From assembly GCA_003576915.1 (NCBI GenBank), contig QEVF01000010.1, positions 57,803 through 121,802 of the forward strand: DNA of 64,000 bases, read 5' to 3'. Every line of letters starts with the position of its first letter. Positions within the stretch are counted from its first letter, which is position 1. Made by a program: the position numbers and the translations under genes. Below are positions 58,814 through 64,000 of this stretch, piece by piece. Source of the DNA: Planctomycetota bacterium (GTDB taxonomy: Bacteria > Planctomycetota > UBA8742 > UBA2392). The notes under the pieces were generated by a model that did not search any database, was not told the DNA's origin, and was given only the letters and a program-made list of their open reading frames with translations.

Positions 58814-60514
58814 ATGAGAAGCTGGAAAATCACAGCGACATGGGCAGGAGCCCTGGCCCTGGTGGGCGCCATCACCGTGGCCGTCCACGCTGCGCCCAAA
58901 AAGGACGATGCCAAGGAAAAGGAACTGGCGGAGTTCCGCAAGGGCTGGAACGACGCCAACTACCTCAAGAAGCGCGACGCCATATCGCTGCTTCCCACCG
59001 GTTACGAACTGGGCGTGCCCTCAACGATTGAGGTCATGAAGAGCGAAGAGTGGCTCTTCCGCGCCATCGCAATTCAGGAGAAGATTCTCAACGAAACCGA
59101 TGCCGGCACGCTCGATGCGCTGGCAGCCTTTGCCCTGGAGACGCCCAAGAGCATCCCCGACAAGAAGATCGCGGCCGGCGTTCAGGAAAACGTCCTCTTT
59201 GCCCTGCTTCAGAACAAAAACTGGGCGACCTCCGAAAACTGGGCACGTGTGCTGCAGATGGCGCGGGACGGTTCCAAGAAGGCCCAGCCCATGAAGGTGC
59301 GCATCCGGGCTGTGCGTGAAGCCGGCCGCTGGCGCGACAACCAGCCCCAGGCCAAGGCCAACGTGGCAGCCCTGATTGAAATCCTGCGCGAACTTGACGC
59401 CCTCAAGAAGCCGACCAAGGACGACCTCCTCCTCAAGTGGCACGTAGGCGACGCGCTCGAGAGCCTCACCGGCGAAGAGCACGGCGACGAAATCAAGGCA
59501 TGGGACATCTGGTGGGGCAACAACAAGGACCGCGACCTCACGCCGCGTCGCGCCACCAAGCTGGCCAAGGAAACGGTGGAAGACGTTGACATCGAGGGCC
59601 ACTCCTTCGTGCGCAAGAAGCCGCGCCAGGTGGAGAACTTCGAAGTGCTCTTCCTGTCCGACTTTGGCCGCTCTTCCCAGTACTGGGAGCCCTACGCGTT
59701 CGAACTGAACAAGATGTTTTCCTGCACCTTTGTGGACCTGCCGGACGCCAGCAAAGTCAAGGGTCTCAAGCGGCCGCAGGACCGCAACGGCAACGAGATC
59801 TCGAACCAGTATTTCTATCCCCTGCCCCAACTTGTGGACGCCTTTGACGCCCGCCGCGAGGCGGCCGGCCAGCGCAAGGTCGGCCTCGTGGCCCATGCGG
59901 TCAATGCCTGGGTCGCCATGGAGTACGCGCGCCGCAAACCCGACAGCCTCGCTTTCATCGTGATCATCTCGACCTGGGCCGGCTCCGGTGATGGCAAGTC
60001 TTTCCGCAAGGCCATCGAGCAGATGCGCGGCAACAAGAACAACATCATCCGTTACTTTGGTGAGGCTCACTTGAACTCGCCGCCCGGCAGCCGTGAAGGA
60101 ACGGGTTCCATGGACGAGCAGCAGAACCTGTTTGCCCGGATTGGCGGTGAAAAGTACATGGCGGCTGATCCCTACTCGGTGGACATGCTGCTCTACGGTA
60201 TGGATCAGGGCTACCATGCCCGTCAGGGTCAGGGGCAGATTGCGCTGGCACCCAGTGACTTCGACTTCAAGTTTGACTCCCGCCTCGGGGCTCTGAAGGT
60301 GCCCGCCCTGATTATCTGGGGCGCACAGGACTGGATGTTTGTGAAGGAAGACCAGAAGGTTATCTCCCAGGCATTTGCCAAGCCTACCGTCTCCATCTAC
60401 GAGAACGCGGCCCGCACCCCCTGGGCGGAGGATCCCCTTCGTTTCTTTGACGAAATCCGCGCCCTCATTGATGCCAGCGGCATCGCCAAGGAAGACAACA
60501 AAAAGAAGAAGTAG
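58814..60514 (+). CDS. Exported HEAT-type / degenerate alpha-beta-hydrolase protein
   Basis: A 566-residue protein with a signal peptide (to about residue 27). Residues 60-220 form helical HEAT-like repeats (LKKRDAISLL, MKVRIRAVREAGRWRDN). Residues 275-550 have the layout of an alpha/beta hydrolase: the strand FEVLFLSDF, a nucleophile-elbow position VGLVAHAVNAWVAM near 355-368, WGAQDWM near 500 and a final helix. Elbow residues that should be G-x-S-x-G read A-H-A-V-N, and the region where the catalytic His should be has no His (ENAARTPWAED). It therefore looks catalytically dead, a binding or scaffold domain. Ribosome-binding site GGGGAAGAG precedes the ATG. Confidence 0.7.
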   Translation: MRSWKITATWAGALALVGAITVAVHAAPKKDDAKEKELAEFRKGWNDANYLKKRDAISLLPTGYELGVPSTIEVMKSEEWLFRAIAIQEKILNETDAGTLDALAAFALETPKSIPDKKIAAGVQENVLFALLQNKNWATSENWARVLQMARDGSKKAQPMKVRIRAVREAGRWRDNQPQAKANVAALIEILRELDALKKPTKDDLLLKWHVGDALESLTGEEHGDEIKAWDIWWGNNKDRDLTPRRATKLAKETVEDVDIEGHSFVRKKPRQVENFEVLFLSDFGRSSQYWEPYAFELNKMFSCTFVDLPDASKVKGLKRPQDRNGNEISNQYFYPLPQLVDAFDARREAAGQRKVGLVAHAVNAWVAMEYARRKPDSLAFIVIISTWAGSGDGKSFRKAIEQMRGNKNNIIRYFGEAHLNSPPGSREGTGSMDEQQNLFARIGGEKYMAADPYSVDMLLYGMDQGYHARQGQGQIALAPSDFDFKFDSRLGALKVPALIIWGAQDWMFVKEDQKVISQAFAKPTVSIYENAARTPWAEDPLRFFDEIRALIDASGIAKEDNKKKK

Positions 60515-60532
60515 CGGAAGGAAAGCCTGCTC

Positions 60533-60560
60533 CCGGGCGAGGCTTGGCCTCGCCCGGTTT
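60533..60560 (+). terminator. Terminator after the HEAT/hydrolase-like gene
   Basis: A perfect 10 bp stem, CCGGGCGAGG (60533-60542) with CCTCGCCCGG (60548-60557), and a 5 nt loop, followed by TTT. Confidence 0.7.
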
Positions 60561-60568
60561 CATTGGGG

Positions 60569-61318
60569 TCACTTGGCGACGGGGCACTCCCAGCCGTCAT
60601 AGGTGCCGTGAACCTCGGCCGCGAGGCGCTCGAGTTGGGATGTCGCCGCGTCAATGCTGGCAGGGTCCACCGGCTGCTGACGCCACAGGATCAGGCCAAA
60701 GGGCTGCTCCCTGTCCTCTTCGTCCTCGGCGTTGAGTTCGCGCCGCACGGCAAAGCCAAGTTCGGCCGCCTTGCGCCTGAACTCGTGCCGCGCCTCCGTG
60801 CTGCCGAAGTACATGACGTGGTCCACGGGGCGGGGCTTGGTGAGATCGTCGCCGTGGTCCATGAGCGCGGCAAGTACCTTCTGGTTGCGCATGCTGCGCA
60901 GGACTTCGGGGGTGGGGTACATCACCTGCAGATATTGCTCCCACTTCGGGTCGGCTGCGCTGCCGGCCTCGAGTTTGTATTGAGGGTGACGCTGCTGGAC
61001 CTCCCGCGCCGCCTCCAAAACGCCCTGGGAGCCTGAGGCGTAGAAGTAGAATTCGCGCAGGCCGCTGTGCGTGATGCGGCCGATGTAAACGGCATCCAAG
61101 CGCGCCCTGAGCGTTTCCTCCAGGTCGTCCTCGAGGCGCGCGGCATCGTCGGATTGCCCGTCCGTGAGCCCGTTCTCGTCGGGGTCGATGAGGGGCGTAG
61201 CGATGCGCAGGGACACGCGCCGCTCAACGTCTGGCGCCTGGCCCGCCAGGGCGAGATTCAAAAACACCCCCGCCGTTTCACCGTCGAGGTCGCAGATGTA
61301 GTAGTCCCAATCTTCCAT
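60569..61318 (-). CDS. DUF695 and RraB-like domain protein
   Basis: A 249-residue protein of two domains seen together in other bacteria. The N-terminal part (about 1-140, with DWDYYICDLDGETAGVFLNLAL at the start) matches DUF695. The C-terminal part (about 145-245, with VLAALMDHGDDLTKPRPVDHVMYFGS and the final L-x-x-x-A-x-x-x-x-G-x-Y-D-G-W-E) matches the RNase E inhibitor RraB fold. Whether it acts on RNase E is unknown. The ATG at 61318 is chosen since the frame upstream lacks family features. The product is cytoplasmic. It lies next to the terminator of the convergent HEAT-type gene. Confidence 0.82.
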   Translation of the reverse strand: MEDWDYYICDLDGETAGVFLNLALAGQAPDVERRVSLRIATPLIDPDENGLTDGQSDDAARLEDDLEETLRARLDAVYIGRITHSGLREFYFYASGSQGVLEAAREVQQRHPQYKLEAGSAADPKWEQYLQVMYPTPEVLRSMRNQKVLAALMDHGDDLTKPRPVDHVMYFGSTEARHEFRRKAAELGFAVRRELNAEDEEDREQPFGLILWRQQPVDPASIDAATSQLERLAAEVHGTYDGWECPVAK

Positions 61319-61373
61319 CGTCAGTGTTCTCGGGTCCGGGCGATCGAACAGTTTGGTTGGCGAGCTTGGGCCA

Positions 61374-62642
61374 CTACGCAAATCTCACCGAATACACCGG
61401 CGGAAAGTTGTAGCCCAGGGAAATCCAGTCCTTGCCACGGTTTGCGCTGAAGTAGACGTTGCCCGTCGTGCTGCCAAAGGCCAGGGCGTCGCCTTTGATG
61501 TCCAGCGCGTGGCGGTAGACCACGTCAAAGGCGTTCTCCTGCGGCAGGCCCTTGCGCAGCTCTTCCCAGCTCTTGCCGCCGTCCTGCGTTTGCGCCACGC
61601 ACAATGCACCGCCCACGGCCATGCGCTTGTCGTCGGCGACGCCGGGCACCACCCACGCGGTCTTGCCGTCGTTCTCGTCGGCCGCCACGGGAAAGCCAAA
61701 GTGCGCCGTGCGCCCCTCCTTGCTCACCATCTTCCAGCTCTGCGCGCCGTCGGCCGAGTAAAAGATGCCGCAGTGGTTCTGCATCCAGACGTGGTCGGGG
61801 TCGTTCTTGGAGAGCATCACGTAGTGGGGGTCGTGGCCCCACTCCACGTCGGGCTTGGGCAGAAACGTCGCCAGCAGGCCCTTGTTGCGCCCCTGCCAGG
61901 TTTTCCCATCGTCGCTGGTTTCCAGCACGCCCGCACAGGACAGCGCCACAAACCAGCGCCGTGAGTTGCGCGGGTCAAAGAAGATCGAGTGAATGCCCGG
62001 CGTGTGCTCGCCGTTCACACCCGCCCCGCCGCCAAACCAGAAAGTCTTGGCGCCCAGGCACTCGCCCTCGCTCAGGTCGCCCCCTCGCGACGAGTGATTC
62101 CACAGCGGCATGTTCAGCTCAAACGACTCGCCATTGTCATCGCTGACAAATACTCCCCCCGGCATCGTTCCCGCGTAGATGCGGCCGGGCTGGTCGGCGC
62201 CGCCAAATCCCAGATACCAGATCTTCTTCAGCGCCGCTTTGACCAGCTTGGGCCGCAGCGGCTTGGCGCTCGCCATGGCCGCCTCCACCCCTGCCGCGCT
62301 TCCGTCGTCGTTGAGGTAGCCGTCAATGTAGCGGGTCCCCTCTGGATACTTGATCTGGGGCGCGTCCTCCCACTTCTCCCCGTCTGCAGAGCGCGAGAGC
62401 TTGGGGCCCCAGTGCCCGTGTTCCAGGGCTGCCCACCAGGTGCCCGTGCGTTCATCTCGCGCGGCATAGGAAACCGCCACGCCCCCGTGTGCAAGCTGGC
62501 CCGCCTTCCAGCCGGTGCGCCCGCGCTCAAGGACGATGGTGCCCTTGCGCGTGCCCAGAATGAGGCGCGAGGGGCCGGTGCTGAGAGCCTTGGGGCGGGA
62601 AGACTTCTTCTGGGGCTTGCGCTGGGGTTTGCGCGCTGGCAT
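61374..62642 (-). CDS. BNR/sialidase-like beta-propeller protein
   Basis: A 422-residue protein with repeated BNR (Asp-box type) elements: SRSADGEKWE, VSDDNGESFE, TSDDGKTWQG, YSADGAQSWK, TQDGGKSWEE and FSANRGKDW. This marks a six- or seven-bladed propeller. A basic N-terminal segment (Lys/Arg/Pro/Gln-rich, residues 1-25) replaces a signal peptide, so it is probably cytoplasmic, unlike secreted sialidases. The Arg triad of true sialidases is not identifiable. The ATG at 62642 has AAGGA 6 bp upstream; the longer frame starts with TTG. It overlaps the transcription unit of the MoaD-like gene, which ends 18 bp upstream. Confidence 0.75.
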   Translation of the reverse strand: MPARKPQRKPQKKSSRPKALSTGPSRLILGTRKGTIVLERGRTGWKAGQLAHGGVAVSYAARDERTGTWWAALEHGHWGPKLSRSADGEKWEDAPQIKYPEGTRYIDGYLNDDGSAAGVEAAMASAKPLRPKLVKAALKKIWYLGFGGADQPGRIYAGTMPGGVFVSDDNGESFELNMPLWNHSSRGGDLSEGECLGAKTFWFGGGAGVNGEHTPGIHSIFFDPRNSRRWFVALSCAGVLETSDDGKTWQGRNKGLLATFLPKPDVEWGHDPHYVMLSKNDPDHVWMQNHCGIFYSADGAQSWKMVSKEGRTAHFGFPVAADENDGKTAWVVPGVADDKRMAVGGALCVAQTQDGGKSWEELRKGLPQENAFDVVYRHALDIKGDALAFGSTTGNVYFSANRGKDWISLGYNFPPVYSVRFA

Positions 62643-62659
62643 GGGAGGTCCTTTCAAGG

Positions 62660-62938
62660 TCAGCCGCCGGAGAGCGCCTGCATGACAAACAGGCGTGCTT
62701 GGGGCTGGATGGAGTCGGAGAGCCTGTCGCGGTCCACGATCAGCTCTTCCTCAATGAAAATATTGACGTGCTGGCGAAGCTTTCCCTGTTCATCAACGAG
62801 GTAAAACGCCAGTCCCGGAAACTGCCGGTCGAGTTCAGCCACGGCCTGTGCAACGGTGGCGGCCTTCACGCTGATCTCCCGGCCCTGAAGGGCTGGGAAA
62901 AAGCGGTACAGATGCCTGGCAAAGGCGACCCTGGCCAT
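62660..62938 (-). CDS. MoaD/ThiS-like ubiquitin-fold protein
   Basis: A 92-residue beta-grasp protein ending in the diagnostic Gly-Gly, as in sulfur carriers MoaD and ThiS and in archaeal SAMPs. The family pattern (RHLYRFFP, then the helix VAQAVAELDRQFPGL, then NIFIEEE and the tail LFVMQALSGG) is clear. The C-terminal glycine would be adenylated by an E1-like MoeB/ThiF partner, which is not in the window. ATG at 62938 is chosen over a longer frame with a Cys-containing extension. It is in the same transcription unit as the BNR propeller gene and divergent from the SufR-like regulator. Confidence 0.82.
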   Translation of the reverse strand: MARVAFARHLYRFFPALQGREISVKAATVAQAVAELDRQFPGLAFYLVDEQGKLRQHVNIFIEEELIVDRDRLSDSIQPQARLFVMQALSGG

Positions 62939-63013
62939 AGGCGTGGCAGTTTTGCAGGCGACGGGCGCGGACACAAGCGAGGACCGGCATTAGTCAAGCC
63001 GTTGCTTGCCTTA

Positions 63014-63030
63014 TTAGGCGTCGCGCCTAA
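63014..63030. promoter_or_regulatory. Candidate operator for the SufR-like regulator
   Basis: A perfect inverted repeat, TTAGGCG-TCG-CGCCTAA, centred about 18 bp before the ATG at 63040. It overlaps the -10-like TATTAG (63012-63017) and lies in the divergent region with the MoaD-like gene. Its symmetry, AT-rich ends and position fit a repressor site acting on both genes. Confidence 0.5.
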
Positions 63031-63039
63031 ACTGGCGCC

Positions 63040-63690
63040 ATGAAGCCCGACGAATCCGCTCGTGCGCGCGACAAGGTGCTCTTCTACCTGAAGACCAAGG
63101 GCCCCCAGACTGCCGCTCAACTGGCGCGGCGCCTTTCTGTCACGCCCATGGCGGTGCGCCAGCACCTGTACACGCTGGAGCAGGAGTCCCTCGTCGATTA
63201 CCACGACGAGCGCCGCAAGGTGGGCCGCCCCTCACGCATCTGGCGCCTGACGGCGCGGGCTGGAACTTTGTTCCCCGACAGCCACGGTGAGCTCGCCGTC
63301 GGCATCATTGACGCGGTGCGGCAGGCCTTTGGAGAAAAGGGCCTCGCCAGGCTGGTGAGCGAGCGCACTCGCGCCCAGGTTCAGCGTTACCGGGCCGTGG
63401 CAAGCGAGGGTCCCCTCGAGCGCAAGGTGGCGGCGCTCTGCGCCCAGCGCAAGGCCGAGGGCTACATGGCCGAGTGGAGCCAGGACGAAGACGGCACGCT
63501 CTGGCTCGTGGAGAATAACTGCCCCATCTGCGCCGCGGCCTCAAGTTGCGAGAACCTGTGCGAAGGCGAGATCGAGGTGTTCCGCCAGTTGCTGGGCGAG
63601 AGTGTAGAGGTCGAGCGCACGGAGCACATCGTGAAGGGAGCGCGGCGTTGCGCCTATCGTATCGCGCGGGTTCAGCGCTCACCCGCTTGA
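63040..63690 (+). CDS. SufR-like iron-sulfur transcriptional regulator
   Basis: A 216-residue HTH regulator. The N-terminus is a winged-helix domain (VLFYLKTKGPQTAAQLARRLSVTPMAVRQHLYTLEQESLV, residues 13-52). The C-terminal part carries a Cys cluster in the form C161-x2-C164-x5-C170-x3-C174 and C204, with the surrounding NNCPIC and LCEGE pattern shared by SufR and related [4Fe-4S] sensors. SufR represses the suf operon when iron-sulfur supply is adequate. Here the regulated genes may be the divergent MoaD/BNR pair and itself, through the palindrome at 63014-63030. No suf genes are in the window. Confidence 0.82.
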   Translation: MKPDESARARDKVLFYLKTKGPQTAAQLARRLSVTPMAVRQHLYTLEQESLVDYHDERRKVGRPSRIWRLTARAGTLFPDSHGELAVGIIDAVRQAFGEKGLARLVSERTRAQVQRYRAVASEGPLERKVAALCAQRKAEGYMAEWSQDEDGTLWLVENNCPICAAASSCENLCEGEIEVFRQLLGESVEVERTEHIVKGARRCAYRIARVQRSPA

Positions 63691-63758
63691 CGGCAACCCC
63701 GTTGGATTACACCATTGCGCCCCGCCTGGCCGGGAAACGGGCCGGGCGTCGTTGCAGG

Positions 63759-63833
63759 GCCGCCTTAGCTCAGCGGTAGAGCAATGCTTTCGTAAAGCAT
63801 AGGTCGTCGGTTCAAATCCGACAGGCGGCTCCA
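63759..63833 (+). tRNA. tRNA-Thr (anticodon CGT)
   Basis: A complete cloverleaf: acceptor stem GCCGCCT/AGGCGGC (7 bp), D arm with GCTC/GAGC, anticodon stem ATGCT/AGCAT with loop TTCGTAA (anticodon CGT), variable loop AGGTC, T arm GTCGG-TTCAAAT-CCGAC. CCA is encoded at 63831-63833. It reads ACG codons, common in a GC-rich genome. A terminator follows. Confidence 0.97.
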
Positions 63834-63844
63834 GCATCAAACCC

Positions 63845-63880
63845 AAGTGCCAAGCGGCTTTACAGCTACTTGGCACTTTT
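63845..63880 (+). terminator. Terminator after tRNA-Thr
   Basis: A perfect 10 bp stem, AAGTGCCAAG (63845-63854) with CTTGGCACTT (63869-63878), and a T-rich tail. Confidence 0.75.
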
Positions 63881-63964
63881 CAATGTTTCTTTCAGAAGTG
63901 TGCACGGGACACTCTGGGGCGCAAGGGTGAGCCCTTCTTGTCGCGTCGCCGTTTATGCTGGGCC

Positions 63965-64000
63965 ATGCGGATCAAAGCCGCACCCCGCGGCGGGAATAGC
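63965..64000 (+). CDS. Possible start of a gene cut by the window edge
   Basis: An ATG at 63965 opens a frame that runs off the end of the window (twelve codons visible). A TATGCT sequence lies a few bases upstream, but no ribosome-binding site is visible. Too short to judge. Confidence 0.2.
   Translation, partial: MRIKAAPRGGNS

Noticed and set aside
63679..63876. A 65-aa minus-strand ORF reading PPVGFEPTTYALR across the tRNA
   Set aside because: It is the antisense reading of tRNA-Thr, a well-known source of false protein calls.

Overview
The window is about 64 kb of GC-rich bacterial chromosome (roughly 60-65% G+C by eye), densely packed with genes on both strands. The organism is Gram-negative: it has an ADP-heptose/lipid A gene group (LpxH-like phosphatase, hldE, gmhA), a LolA-like carrier and several lipoproteins. 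The mix of a Ser/Thr kinase with a long sensor tail, FHA and TPR proteins, a squalene/phytoene synthase and SPFH proteins suggests the Planctomycetota or a neighbouring phylum. That placement is inference; there is no rRNA here to settle it. I see no CRISPR array, prophage or insertion sequence.

Layout. 1-8.5 kb: a TPR protein cut by the window edge, transketolase N-terminal subunit, argB, a tandem UspA protein, a TPR-type lipoprotein and an FHA membrane protein. 8.6-13.6 kb: a multi-span membrane protein, lpd, lipB and a squalene/phytoene synthase. 13.6-16.8 kb: small unknown genes, a dispersed repeat, dnaA and a LolA-like gene. 16.8-18.9 kb: a phenylalanine biosynthesis operon (prephenate dehydratase, then chorismate mutase/DAHP synthase) preceded by a promoter, a Phe/Tyr-rich leader peptide and a strong terminator, which together look like a transcription attenuator. 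19-23 kb: an SPFH-coiled coil-propeller protein, a secreted trypsin-like protease and a probable structured non-coding RNA. 23-32.9 kb: E1-beta dehydrogenase, a ChaN-like protein, the heptose operon, cinA, a CMD-family protein and an MFS transporter.

32.9-42 kb: a surface-type repeat protein, threonine dehydrogenase followed by a lower-GC probable acquired gene, a zinc-ribbon SPFH protein, a VOC protein, glutamate dehydrogenase, an Rrf2 regulator and YjbQ. 42-53 kb: a second repeat copy, a TPR-C39 protease-like protein, an HMA protein, ispG, a large Ser/Thr kinase, a GspF protein with an inserted membrane domain and nuoI. 53-64 kb: a propeller lipoprotein, PHP phosphoesterase, CDF transporter, a HEAT-type protein with a degenerate alpha/beta-hydrolase domain, a DUF695-RraB protein, a BNR-propeller/MoaD-like pair divergent from a SufR-like regulator, and tRNA-Thr(CGU).

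The most interesting signals are the phe attenuator, the ~148 bp repeat whose three hairpins are kept in both copies and whose edge supplies the stop codon of two unrelated genes, the promoter-to-terminator ncRNA at 22.7-22.9 kb, and several unusual domain fusions.
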